NCBI GenBank assembly: GCA_958496175.1
Contig: OY292278.1
Location: 31,744,001 to 31,808,000, forward strand
Source of the DNA: Sisyra terminalis
Lineage: Eukaryota > Arthropoda > Insecta > Neuroptera > Sisyridae
Direction: 5' to 3'
DNA length: 64,000 bases
The translations under genes and the position numbers were made by a program. Within the stretch, counting starts at the first letter, position 1. Each line of letters starts with the position of its first letter. Of this stretch, positions 1 to 11,658 are shown in pieces. The notes beneath the pieces are model-generated. The model was given only the letters and a program-made list of their open reading frames with translations, had not been told where the DNA came from and made no database searches.

Positions 1-261
1 CTTGAAGTAATTGAAAGCACAGAAAACAGCACGTGGTAGATGCTTTGCGTCTATTTTAGGTAATTGTATTTAAAGGCTTATTCTGCGTGAAATAATTCTT
101 TCAAATTCTTTTTTGGAAAATATACCTTTCATTTTAATGTTCTGTAGTGAAGTACAAATTTATGCTTCACTTCGACTTGATTCTGACTTTTTCACTATTG
201 GAAGAAAAAAACTTATTTTGGCATAGTGAAAACTACTTGTAGGTATAATAGGTATAGCAAA

Positions 262-400
262 TTTTACGTGTTGGGTTCGAATCTCGTATCGAAATTTTTT
301 TCAATATTTCTCAATTTAAAGATTTTTATTAACCCTAGAGTCGTTAAAGACTTTGGTAGCTATAAAGCGACTGTAAATAACAATTAAAAGAAATAAAAGT
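262..400 (+). repeat. tRNA-derived SINE, 5'-truncated
   Basis: Box B (GGTTCGAATCTCG) is followed by the family body (TATTTCTCAATTTA, ATTAACCCTAGAGTCGTTAAAGAC, TATAAAGCGACTGTAAATAACAAT) and an AAC-rich tail. The box A half is missing. Confidence 0.75.
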
Positions 401-1292
401 ACATTAACTTGGTATAATTATTATGTTTATATGGTAGATGTTTCTAAAAATATAGGAAAATTCCTATATTCATAATTATAGAGAGTTTGCTATTCACTCC
501 TTCCCTCGGTTTATAACAAGGATAACAAGTATTATTCAAAGTTATTCAACGACAATAGTCATTCCAAGTTATATTCCTCATGGTTTTCGGAAAACACATT
601 TTCTTTTGTAATAAACTTTTCTTTGTGTGTCGAAATTATACTTAATTAATGTTCAAAATTCATATTGATTCATGAAGATTTTTATATTAACAGATCTTTA
701 TGTTGAAATTGAAATGAATGCAAGTGCTGCTACTAGAAGTGTGCTTGATGCTTTTTAACGAAAATGAAAAAAATATGTTTTGTTTAGTTGTAATTGGGAA
801 TATAGTGGCATTCGTTGCATTGTCGTTATTCACTTTATTTCATTTCGAAATTTTGAATGATTTATTTTCCGATCAGAAATGGTGGCTGGAATCGAGAATG
901 GATTCTTTCGTTTTTTGTACCATCGCCGTCAACTGGATGAAAGAAAAATACCACTCTGAATATCTTACTGGATCAAATTCCAATGTACTGGTTTTATTTT
1001 TTTAGAGTTTCATCTAGTTTCAGTTTAAATTTTATGATTCACAGCGACAATACAGTATTTTGGATTGGTTGTTGTATTATCAGTACCCTTACAGTGTTAG
1101 TGTTTTCATACAGTACATAACAGATGCAGCTTTGGTTGATCCAAAAATATTGGCCATTTTTTTCAAAAGATATATCAAAAATATTATTCAGAATGAAAAA
1201 AAATATTGTGAAATTTTGAGCCCTTAATAATAATATAAAGAGGTCATCATTGCTTCCAAATTTTGAACCATCACAGTGAAAAAATTGGCTCT

Positions 1293-2070
1293 ATGATATT
1301 TGATCTCCCGACGAAATATCCCCGACAAAATATCTGTAGGGTAAATATCGTCGGACAAAATATCCCTAAGACAAAAAAAAAACACTGAAAAAGTATCCCG
1401 ATAATGAAATATTTAGCAAGACTTCGATTCTTCGCCACGATTTGAGAACAGTTTCTTATAGATCTTGACAAAGAAAAATAAAAAGGAAGTTTATTTTTTT
1501 TTGATATCCACTTAGTTTACGAGATATAGATATTTAAAAATTATTATTTTTTCCATTTTTTTATACGGACTTATCTAGATGCTCTAAGTTTAAAAAAACT
1601 TACATATTTTTTGTGTAAAAAATACAGGGAATCCAGAAGTGAAGCTTGCTTAAATGCTTCTTTTAGAGGTATCAAGAGTAACAACGTTGCATTTTCTACT
1701 TTGTTTTTAATTTAATTCGCAAATAAATCGAGCCATAATTAAATAAACATTTCTAATATTTTTATTTGTGATTGGGCATTGCCCCCAATTCCTAACGGAT
1801 CTTCACCTCTGGACTCTTTGTGTATAGGTTTTTGTGATAATATTTTTTTAAAATAAAAAAAAACAAAAGAAGAAAAAAGGAAAATACCCAGTAGTGAAGG
1901 GAGCGATTGAATTCGAGTGTTTTCTTTTTCAAGATAATACTGGAGAAAATAAGAAATAGTTAAGAGAACGATTAACTTTGGGTGCTTTTTTAATGATATT
2001 TTGTTAGGAGATATTTTGTGCGAGGATGTTTTGTCTGGGGATATTTTGTCGGGGGATCAAAATGGCTCAT
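1293..2070. mobile_element. Foldback-type element with iterated ACAAAATATCCC
   Basis: The left end (ATGATATTTGATCTCCCGACGAAATATCCCC, then CGACAAAATATC) is mirrored by the right end, whose reverse complement reads ATGAGCCATTTTGATCCCCCGACAAAATATCCCC. Each arm repeats the short word GACAAAATATCCC several times. No transposase was found in the interior. Confidence 0.65.
1676..1745. repeat. MITE family 1 single arm
   Basis: AACAACGTTGCATTTTCTAC and TTTTTAATTTAATTCGC match one arm of the family. It lies within the foldback element at 1293-2070. Confidence 0.6.
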
Positions 2071-3590
2071 ACCAAAGAATTAACAATATATTCTTGAAGG
2101 AAATTGATTGCTCTACAAAAAATGTTTGATTGTAAATTTTCGTCGGACCAACTGTTTCCTTATAATCGAACCTTGAAAATGTATTTACTTTTACGATTTG
2201 TTTTTTTAAATTTGCAATTTTGTAATTAATGAACGTTATGCAAGTTAAATAATTAATCCTGCATAACTTGAAGTAAATTTAGCAGAAAAGGCTGCGAGAT
2301 CTTTATTGTAAAGCATTTAATTTCCTTTAAAATGTATACTAATTTTGTTCTGAATATTAAATTTTTCATTAGTTACAAAAGTTCAAAGTTAATAAATCAA
2401 ACTGTAAATACTGATCAATATTGTAGGCTCGATTATAAGAAAACAGTTACCCAGGTAGCCTAATGCAGTAGGTCAAATAGAGAAGGTAAATAATGAAGAA
2501 TTGAGTAATTTGAAGTTTTATTTCATTCAAAATCCCGAGGAAGAAAAATTCAATTCTCCAATCATATCAATATTTTTAACTTAGAATACTTTAACCCTTT
2601 GGATCATGTGCTTTTGCAATCAGCAAATAACGCCTACATAACGTTACCCAACTAGTTTCAGGCTTTTCATGCTTTTCATCATAATATGTTAACTCATAGC
2701 ATTCTAGGACTAGGATTTAATGCAATATCAACACATTTATATAGAGAAATTACACATTTATTGGGGGTGATTTTAATAATGTGTGGAAGTGCTTTTATTG
2801 TATATCCTGATTTTTATTTTCAATACTAGCTGATTGCTAAACACTTCGAGTTTTAACTAGTAATTACAGATGCTTCAAGTTACAGATTTTAATGATGATT
2901 AAATAATTAAGGAATAAGGTGTTTTATGATAAATCGTTGAAAGCCTGGAGTCTCCTTCGGCGAATTTTAAGTTCAGTTCCAATCGTTTTTGGATCACTTG
3001 CAATCATTTTTAAAGCTCTTGTTTTTGAAAAAATCAATAACAACGTTGCATTGTTATAATTTCCAAAAATGTTAATTTAGAAATATAATTTTATTTCGTT
3101 TAATATTTAATCCACGAAGAGGAATATAACAATAACGCAGGCTTTTATTGTTCAAGGTTTAAGAAAAAAGTTGAAATATATCATAAACGTATTAATTTTC
3201 ATTGAAATAAAGTACAGTCATTATTTTTCATGAAGTTATTTGAAGTAAGTTAAAAACAATATTCGAGTTCAAAATTTTATCTCCAGCTTTCTTATATTCG
3301 TCGGATTCTTTTTGGATCATTATCTAAAAAAAAAAAGATGTACAAGAAATTTAAAAATTGCTTTTATTTAAGTTATATATCATTAGTTATAACATTATCT
3401 TATCTTTTAAAAAATGAAAACAAATATATTACAAAGCTTTTTGTGAGATTTCCCTTCAAATTTTGATTCATTGAAGGGTTGTGAAAACGTTAATTTTGAT
3501 CCGTTTTCATCCATTATTCTAAAAAGCAAAAAAAAAAAAAGAAAAGAAAAAGAAAACATGCACTTTTTTATCAAGCTGACAAAGACTTAC

Positions 3591-3751
3591 GTTGATATCT
3601 TTGCCGCGGCGATTTTGCTCTTCTAAAGTGAAATGTAATTCACGTAACAGCATTCCTCGACGTTGACAATCTCCTAAATTTAAGCGCATCACAATCGTTA
3701 GCAAATCCCGACACATTTGCTCTTTAAAGTTCAACAGTGCAATGGACAAAT
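3591..3751 (-). CDS. SmydA-like gene, coding exon 2
   Basis: This exon of 161 bp starts after a TTTTTAG acceptor and ends at AAC|GTAAGTC. It encodes an amphipathic stretch including CRDLLTIVMRL and RRGMLLRELHFTLEEQ, which matches the 'LL...L..G..RRG.LL.EL' pattern of SmydA C-terminal regions. The first codon is completed by the last base of exon 1 (GAT, Asp). Confidence 0.8.
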
Positions 3752-6700
3752 CTAAAAATAAAAAATTTAAATCGTTTTTAAGTAGGTAACTGTTCCTACT
3801 TGTAACTGTTTAGTCGTCGTTGAACGATTATTTGGGAGATTTTGCCAAAAAAACGCCAATCGTTTTATCAAATTTATAGATCTTGCATCCGTTTCATAAG
3901 AGATAGGTACTGATTCATGTTTGGATGGTCAATTTTTAGTTTCAATTTCTTATAGAATAACATGCGACACTTAAAAATAAATCTATGGAATTATTTGGTT
4001 CTAATAATTAACTAAGTCGCGTTGATTGTTTCGATAATTTTGTTTAATTTAGAGCATGAATTGCTAATCTTTTTGTATCATAACAACAACAAATGTAGAA
4101 AATATAAAAAATCTTTGAATAATATAATTTTCCTCTATTTTGATGTCAAATTTAAGAAAACCTAGGAAAGTAGTTTTTATGCATTTTCCATTTAAATCTG
4201 ATGTTTTGCATAGTTATCTGTACAAGTCCACTTTGATATGGTTTTTTGTTAAAAAAATGGATACATCGAACAAGTTTTGCAGTTAAGTTCTCAACTATGC
4301 ATAACATACATGATTATTCCTAGAAGAAATAATTATGTTTTGGTTAGGGTGAAAATCGGTATATCTGTATGTATTTAAAAAACCCAAAATAAGCATTTCC
4401 TGGAAATAGCTAAAATGTTATTGAAGAAATTTTTGTGAAATCGATAAGAATATTACTCATTTATCAGAAATGTATCAGACGACAAAATTTTTTGCAATAA
4501 AAGCAATGAAATTTTTTTGTAGTTATTTTTAACAAATTCCAAAAGTGTAATATTAACTTGATGGCCGTTTTTTTAAGTAAATTTAAAATTGACGTAGGTA
4601 AGTAAGCAGTTCTAGATCTGACTAAGTATTTTCGAGAAACGTCTATTCTTAACGAGATTGTTTATCATTATTGAATATTTTCCAATCTTTTTTGGAAAAT
4701 ATCTTATCATTCAGGTAGTTCCGAGAAACGTCTGTAATCGGATTTTAATGATTAAATTTAAATTAATATTATTGATATTTATATTCAAAATTTTAACTAA
4801 TCTTCACCTGGTTTTTGTGGATAAAACGTTTAAAAAATCGAAGAAAAACATCTTGATAAATAAAAGAAAATTAATGGAATTGTTACTTAATGATTTTAAA
4901 TTATCTCTAAAAAAATATTTGAACAGTCACTGAGTTACAAAGAAATGAAGTTTTTCATTCTAAGAAGTTATCAAGAAGAGATGAAACGGGCAATATTTTT
5001 GGTACTCCCATAGATCAGGCCGATCAGGCACAGTGGATCAGAATCATTTTGGCTAAATTTATTCACGAAAATTCGATCAAAGTCCAGCGAATACAAAATC
5101 GGTTCATGCCCCGTTTAGTTCATAGCCCCCTATCAACCCTCAATCAATCTGGTAACGTTGTATTTTCTAATTTGTTTTTACTTTAACTCACGAATAAATT
5201 GGGCTAAAAAGGCTCTGATCCACGAGAATACAAAATTTTATGATCTTTTTTCCTCTTTATTTTAAATTGTCAAATAATGAAAGCAAATATACAAGAGATA
5301 CCTAAATTTCGGACGTTTTTATTGAATGTAAACCTATTGTTGCAAGATTGGCAGTTGCAGTTCGAACTGTAAATATTTGAATAAATAACTATTACATTTA
5401 TGAAGTTATACTGGGTATAATTGACAAAAAAGAAATTATTGTTAAAAATTATATGTTTTACTTAAGACATATACAAAAAAAATGCTCCCTAAATGTTCCA
5501 ATAAAATCCGTAATTGTTTCAGGTCTGCGCCAATTAGTAATTGAGAAATTTTAATTTTAAAAAGTTGATTGTGAAAAAATATATACTGTTCTATAATGAA
5601 AAATATTCTTTTTCGATAAAAGTTTTTGTACTCAAAACATAACTACAGAGAATCCATAAATGCTACCGGTCGCTAATAATTTGTTACTGAAAAATTTAGT
5701 ATACCTGGAGCAAATACGTGCTCTGCTGGAAGCAATTTTTATGGAACAATTTTTTGACAAATAGAACTTCCGATAATTGGATATTTTTCATTTCATATCG
5801 ATATTTTTTTTCATCTTATTTTATATTTAAGAAATCTAAATTTCTCAGGAACTAATTTGTCTTAGACCTGGAACTATTACGGGTTGTTGAAGTTTAAGGT
5901 AGCAATTTTTTTGCACATATGTACATATAATTAACAAAATGAAAACTTCCACCCTAACTTTTTTCGGTGAATCTGGTTATTGTGTACTGTCTATAGTATA
6001 AACTTTCAATAGTAGAAAATTAAATGGTTTACTTTTTAGTTCGCGGATTTTCCGATTAAAGCGATGTTTTTAGTTTCAAACCAAGAATTATAGAGAATTT
6101 ATTGTAACTGAAATATTTATTGTAATAGTAATTATGATACTATAGTAATTATAGTAAAACTTCAATTTAATTGATCAATGTTTAAACCTAAATTTTCTTA
6201 TGATATGTCGTAAGTTATTTTTGACTAAGATACCGTCGATGAAACTAAGCAGTATAGCATATTATTTTAGTGAGTATTTGCTTAAATTATTCGGGTTTGT
6301 TCCTAAAGGTTGAAATTATTATGTAAAGTATAATTAAAATGTCTTACCGTTCCATTTAAAGTTATTTGCATATCCAAGCATTCCAATCAATCGATACTTA
6401 AAATCAAATGCCAACTGATTGCATTCCGGAATTAAATTATGCAATCGTTTTTGCACAAATTCGCAAATTTCCTCACAATCTCCTCGTTCCAACATACCAA
6501 CTAAACTTCCCATGACGCTCTGTATCATTCCAATTTGTTTTGGTGATATTTCAGTAAAACACAAACTACATTTCCATTTAGAATCAATCTTCAGTGGTGA
6601 TTTCGGCAATAAAATTCCTTCACACCCAGTTGCCCGTTTTGTGCAATATAGTCCACTAAGGTTGGTTCCAAATTCCGTAGGATCTACACATCGCGGGCAA

Positions 6701-7542
6701 CAGCACCAAAAATGTTTTGTTTTGTAAAGATTGTGACGCCGTGCTATGGTACCCCAAATTAAATTTGTGTAGGTCGTGGTAAGTTCCTCGTCTTTAGTGA
6801 TAGGTTTTGTGGTCTTTATGATCATTTGATTGTTTGAGTTGAACACGTGTGTGGTACTTGGAATGCAAGAATGGTTCATGAGGGCACCCAGTGGAAATAA
6901 TCCTCGTAAACTGTAATTTGTTTCATCATTTGTTTTGATTAGAATTTCAAAAGCATTTGTGTCGAGAACTCGACAAACTCGTTCCATGAATTCTTTTTGT
7001 TCTGGGTTTGGTTCTAAATTTAACTCCTCTAATAACTTTAGTTCAAAGCCATGCTGAGGACCTTTGTTGCACTGAAGTATGTTGATCAGGTCTCTTTCAT
7101 CATTTGAAACCGTAAGCCCATTTAGACATGAAACACACCGAAGTAGTTCCATTGACCAATTGTTGAATCCTTCGAAGTTATTTTTCCGCATCCATTCGTT
7201 TATGATTGAACAAAGTTTTAAGTGCTGAACACAATTTTCACAGTTTTCTGAACAAATAGGAAGACCACATTTGGCACTACAAACCCGTAATGGGCGGGAA
7301 ATTTGGTTTGAATAACAAACAACGCAGCCAGGAACTACATTAGAGGCAGCTCGGGGTCCTTGAATTATTGCTGTATCTATCGCCACAACGGTTCCATTTT
7401 CCAAGTCTTTTTTCGCAAATAATCCACGACCACCAAATTTGGAGTCTGCAATGTACCAGTTATGTTCCAAGACACTATTAGCGTTGCTTTTTTCCACCAA
7501 ATATTGTTTTAATAAATTTTCTGTTACTTGATTAATCGACAT
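3591..7542 (-). CDS. SET and MYND domain protein, SmydA-like (3'-incomplete)
   Basis: Two coding exons were joined by eye: 7542-6348 (398 codons plus one base) and 3751-3591. The junction is G|GTAAGAC to TTTTTAG|AT and keeps the frame, giving 452 residues. The order is N-terminal SET part (about residues 29-62, with GGRGLFAKKDLENG), MYND-like zinc cluster (Cys73, Cys76, Cys88, Cys92, Cys97, His107, Cys111), SET core with NHSC at 223-226 and TYTN at 257-260, then post-SET cysteines (280, 282, 285). Exon 2 carries the helical C-terminal repeat region. This layout is that of the arthropod SmydA/msta group, assumed to be nuclear or cytosolic protein-lysine methyltransferases; activity and substrate are inference. 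The second exon ends in phase 0 at a GTAAGT donor, so at least one more exon is needed and none was recognised down to base 1. The start ATG at 7542 begins a good N-terminus. Confidence 0.85.
3752..6347 (-). other. SmydA-like intron 1
   Basis: A 2.6 kb intron. It contains a degraded MITE arm at about 5143-5215 (TAACGTTGTATTTTC, then a poly-T/AATT stretch). No second gene was recognised on either strand; the open frame at 4658-4933 is low-complexity, Ile/Leu/Lys-rich and resembles no family. Confidence 0.6.
6348..7542 (-). CDS. SmydA-like gene, coding exon 1
   Basis: This exon of 1195 bp holds the whole SET-MYND-SET-post-SET catalytic unit. The donor reads AACG|GTAAGAC. Without splicing the frame would stop a few codons later, after GKTF, so the apparent 402-residue reading frame is an artefact of reading into the intron. 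Confidence 0.85.
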
Positions 7543-7730
7543 TGTTACTTTTTCTATAAGAATATTTTTATAGAAGTAATTGTTAATCGGATGTTCGATT
7601 TTAAAATAACGCGTAAAAATTGACTATTTCCTGTTAGGTTCCGTTGGTGTTTAAGTATAAACGTAGATATAAATCACCACTTGGCGTTGCACGTATATTT
7701 CGATCTCGTTACCGATGACGATAACGCTAT
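7543..7730 (-). promoter_or_regulatory. Probable 5' leader/promoter of SmydA-like gene
   Basis: This stretch lies directly upstream of the ATG at 7542 and is less AT-rich than its surroundings around 7630-7720, with several CpG pairs. No TATA box at a sensible distance was seen. The assignment rests on position only. Confidence 0.3.
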
Positions 7731-8701
7731 TTATTTTTTTTTTCTTATTTCGAGCCACAAACGTATCTTATGCATTAGAAAAACGGGAAAAAAATCTACA
7801 ACAATCAAAAATAAATTTATGCGCTGGTCAGAAAAACAAAACAATGTCGATTAGAGCAAAAATAGTTTGCAGATGTTTTTCCTTTGTTGTAATTTTGAAT
7901 ATAACTCTTCATATACCTGGAAAAGTGTTTTTGCAAGTTCATTCTCATTGAAATATGTAACTCGGAATTTGAAAGGTGGAAATGGAAAATAATTGGTCGC
8001 TAAAAATAAGTCTTAAGATTATAGGTAGATGTGAATACTCGTATTTTTATGAATCTTTCAAAATTTGACCGTGAATCTAAAAATAATGTGAAAATTGATT
8101 TTCTTTTAAAATTTTTAAGGTTTTTCTTTACGAAACGGTAGGAAGGTTAGATGAAATCAGATGAAATTACAACAATTTTAGGTTTGAAGTAAATAGAAAC
8201 AATAATTATATATAATTCCTATTATTGACTATTGATTGTTGACTTTTTTTGGTCAAACTGAATAAGATCAAAGGATAAAACTATAACAGATAGGTATAAA
8301 TATATTTAAGAGAAACAAATAAATTCTAAAGGATAAAGCGGATAAAGTTTTAAATTACTTGAAAAAAAACTAAAGCAATAAAAAAAACGTTAGAATACTA
8401 AGTATAGAGAGGAAATATAAAGAGTGGACTGAAGAAGACTTCCCTGAAAGATTTTAATTTTTGCTGTTGTAAAAGAGAGTAGGAACTTGAAGTAAAAGGG
8501 TAAGAAGTTATAGATGAAAAAAATTTTTTCTTCATAATTCTAAAATCAAATAGATGTACATTCTTAATTGGTCAAATTTTGACTATGAAATTTTCTAGAA
8601 TGTCCATTTGTTTTTTTATCATTTATCTATAATTCGAGAAAGTTCATAGCAAAGTATAAAGATATTTCAAAAACTTTTACGAATTTGCGATGCAAAAATA
8701 A

Positions 8702-9115
8702 GTCTACTGGTGGCCGAGTGGTTAAGGTGGCCCCTCCAAAGCTGATAGGTGCTGGGTTCAAACCTCGTATCAAACAAATTTTGGCTCAGTGTATTTTAGC
8801 ACACCCACAATCTGGCAACGTTGCATTTTCGACTTTGCTTTTAATTTAATTCGCGATGTTTTTGTTAACTCAATTCTAATACGGTATAATTCTCTCTTTT
8901 GTAGCTAAATTTTCATTATGGACCGATTTAATCGCGAATTGAATTAAAAACAAAGTCGAAAATGCAACGTTGCCAGATTGTGGGGGTGCTACAGTACACT
9001 TGAGCCAAAATTTTCAGTACTTCTCGAATTAAGATTTGTCATTAACCCTTGCGTCGTTAAAAATCTTGGCAGTTGTAAAGCGACAATGAACAATAACAAT
9101 AACAACAAAACAACT
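8702..9115 (+). repeat. tRNA-derived SINE interrupted by a MITE
   Basis: Head at 8705-8774 with box A (TGGCCGAGTGGTTAAGG) and box B (GGTTCAAACCTCG); body resumes at 9007 (CATTAACCCTTGCGTCGTTAAAAATCTTGG ... AAAGCGACAATGAACAATAACAATAACAAC). The MITE sits between the two parts, with CAAATTTT/AAAATTTT as probable target duplication. The head resembles class II (Ser/Leu-like) tRNA. Confidence 0.8.
8783..9006. mobile_element. Palindromic MITE (family 1), copy A
   Basis: Long inverted repeats: GGCTCAGTGTATTTTAGCAC and CCACAATCTGGCAACGTTGC, mirrored at 8941-9006. The two arms of about 90 bp are nearly identical and include TTTAATTTAATTCGCG. Inserted in a SINE, with 7 of 8 bases matching in the flanking duplication. 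Confidence 0.85.
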
Positions 9116-9369
9116 CAAAAATTTTTCAGTATAACAATATTTACTTTTCTGGAAATGATTTAACTTTAATATAAACATTTGAACTTCTAAAATAAAGTAT
9201 GGCTGTATTTTACCTTTTACCTTTATTAAGTACATCACCGCATTTACCATGCAGACTATTACACTGTGCTGTTTTTTAAAACAAAATATGAAATTACAAA
9301 ATTGAGGAAAAACAAATTTTATGAAAAATTTTGTGACGTTATAGTTCATATAATGAAAGCGATGCATAA

Positions 9370-10640
9370 ACAGATCATTGAGTGGTTAATATGAAAATAA
9401 TAATAATTAATACAATTTTCACATTTTCCGTCACGGAAAACATTTTTCTATCCTAAAAAATACTCTCATTTTTTTCAATGCAGATTAATTAATTGTATTT
9501 AGTGTATGTAAAAACTAAGCGTTCTAATAATCATTTCAATACTAAGTCTTTTAATATAAGTAAAAAAACTGTTTTACTAAACGAATGAAAAGTAATCGCA
9601 ATTTGAAGCAAGATCCAGTGGATAATTTTCTAAAAATTTAAATAATATTGACTAGGCCGGAAAATGAGGAAAATTAAATTAATTTTTTATAATACAATTA
9701 CAACATATGTGAAGATTAACAATAAGTTTTTAAGAAAAATTTTACTTTGGCAATTAATGAAAGGACAACTGAAATTTAGAGAAATGTATATTAATGCCCA
9801 TTATTAGTTAATTTGGTTATTATCGTAGGGTTTTATTTGGACTAAAAATAATCAAATTTTTTTCTTAATGATTTCTATTTGATTTTTGTACGATCTTTCA
9901 TCGCTTTTCGGGACTTTATCAAGTACTCAATTACAGATCATTAAAATAAAGTATATTAAATAATTTTCCGGTAGTTCTAAGATGTCCATTAAAGCGAAAA
10001 GTGCAGAAATTGTCATAGGAAAATAACAATTAAAAATCGGCCCCAGAAAGGTATTTGGACCATTTTAGGAGAGGATATTAGTACTAAAATGATAGATTCA
10101 TACTTAAGGTTTCGGCTTTTATTGTCTGTTTATTTGCGAATAAATCGAAAAAAATGATAAATCAGAAAAAAAAAATTCTCTGTAATGAGTGAACCAATTT
10201 GACTAAAATTTGGACGTATATAGTATTAAGAGTATATAGATAAAAGTATATAGAGACTATATTCAGAGAAAAGTAACAAGAATAAATCTTTTTTATATCT
10301 ACGTGCAGCAGATGATTCCTTTACTTCTCTGCTCCGATAGTTAACTTTAAAGGGTTTTCTAAAGAGTAAATTAACATTCTTTTTCTTTAAAAACTTTTCA
10401 AAGTTTTATGAAATAGACCCAGCCCCACTAAATTTCAAATATTGTAAATTGTTTAAATAATTAACATTTATTTTGCACGCTTAAAGCAACCTTACTATTT
10501 GTATTTACATTTGTCATAGAAAAACTTCAGTGAGATTTTGAAGTTTGTGTCTTGTGACGTCATTGTATTGCCGGGCTTATAGGAACTTGTTTTAACGATT
10601 TTATTTTGTTTTATCAAACGAAAATTATGCTTTGATATAA
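9370..10640. repeat. Dispersed repeat with TGTGACGTCA, copy 1
   Basis: Blocks ATTGAGTGGTTAATATGAAAATAATAATAATT, ACGGAAAACATTTTTCTATCCTAAAAAATACT and TTGTGACGTCATTGTATTGCCGGGCTTATAGGAACTTG recur in the same order at 29815-30260. Confidence 0.5.
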
Positions 10641-11049
10641 GTTTAGAACATTTTTAAAAACCTAAAAATAATTTTTAGAAAATGTTGAAGAAAACTTGAA
10701 GTAAGTTTAAATAATAAGTATACAAAAGGATAATGCTACGCCATTTTGCTTTGTATATTCTGTAATTAATATAACACATATAAATTTTTATTAAAACAAT
10801 GTTTTTCAGTAGAAATTTAACTGAAAAAATTAAATTTAATTAATAGTATATCCGCTTTTAGAGATCGTAGTATCGATATATTAGAATTTAGAATCGTATT
10901 TAGATGCAGAGCTTTGAATTGATTCATAGTTAAAATTTGTATCTTATCATGGTAAATGTATTAGGTATATTGTTGTAAAAATTCTTAAACAGTTATATTT
11001 TGAATGTATGAAATTACAAATTGGATAACAGTTTTAAAGACAAGAAATG

Positions 11050-11057
11050 TATAAAAG
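11050..11057 (+). promoter_or_regulatory. TATA box of the opsin-like gene
   Basis: TATAAAAG is followed 34 bases on by an initiator-like TTCACTCC (A at 11084). The spacing is slightly longer than the usual 30-31. The first in-frame ATG is at 11190, so the predicted leader is about 106 nt. Confidence 0.5.
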
Positions 11058-11189
11058 AATCGAGTTGTCATTGTTGTCGTTTCACTCCACATCCCAGAGT
11101 TATTGTTTTCCCAAACAAAGCCTTCCGCTTCGAATTTCCTCAGACAGAACTTGATATCCAAAAAAAAAAGTAACGTGCATAAAAAACAA

Positions 11190-11658
11190 ATGCCTACTTG
11201 TACTTTCCAAGTTAAAACAAGCGAAGAACGCTTCTACATTGTTAAACAAAAGCTATCGCAAAATTCAAACATAATGATTTTGAATGAAAAATATCGTTGT
11301 ATTTGGTACATTTTGGACAATTCACATCGACTTTTGCTTGGCATTTGTTTGTATCTTTTCGGTTTAATTGGTGTGTTGTTAAATGTTTGGTTGGCAAGTG
11401 CTTTTTTACAAAGTCCATTGTTGAACTCATCGCGCAGTTATTTGTTATTGTTGAATTTATGCATTTCGTGTTTGGGACGAACAATTTTGGCTGGTTTTCC
11501 ATTTGCTGGGACGTCGGCTTTGGTGGGTCGATGGGTCTTTGGCGACGCTTGTTGTCAACTGTTTGGGTTTTTGAAGCAAATGTTGGGTGTTTTTCAAATG
11601 TTTGCATTGGCTTTAATTGCGTTTGAAAGGTATTTGGTAACGCGAAGAAAAACCAAAG
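11190..11658 (+). CDS. Gluopsin-type gene, exon 1
   Basis: Encodes residues 1-156 plus one base: a 45-residue N-terminus without a clear signal peptide, helices 1-3 and the ERY motif. The frame is open upstream to 11103 but has no earlier ATG. The donor is AAAG|GTGCGT, somewhat weak but confirmed by the in-frame join to exon 2 (ACC AAA G|GG AAT). Confidence 0.8.

Larger units (their letters stand above)
1..3590. other. Intron or downstream DNA of the SmydA-like gene, repeat-bearing
   Basis: The missing last exon(s) of the SmydA-like gene should lie here or beyond base 1, but none was recognised. The stretch holds a SINE tail (262-400), a foldback element (about 1293-2070) and MITE fragments. 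The 95-codon open frame at 718-1005 on the plus strand shows no recognisable family. Confidence 0.5.
7731..11049. other. Intergenic region between divergent SmydA and opsin genes
   Basis: About 3.3 kb with no recognised gene. It holds a SINE split by a MITE (8702-9115), one member of the TGTGACGTCA-containing repeat family (9370-10640) and AT-rich DNA. The open frames at 7715-7951, 8978-9163 and 9029-9367 overlap repeats or are low-complexity and were not accepted as genes. Confidence 0.6.

Noticed and set aside
718..1005. 95-codon plus-strand frame with hydrophobic segment
   Set aside because: Phe/Leu/Val-rich from AT-rich sequence, no known family, no supporting promoter or splice context.
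6419..6727. 102-codon plus-strand frame
   Set aside because: It is antisense to the SET-domain exon and has no family features.
8705..8774. tRNA-Ser/Leu-like gene
   Set aside because: Box A and B are present, but there is no paired acceptor stem, and the same head with the same 3' body recurs across the window, so it is a SINE head.
11242..11626. Other frames over opsin exon 1 on both strands
   Set aside because: Shadows of the coding exon; only the frame with helices and ERY joins to the downstream exons.
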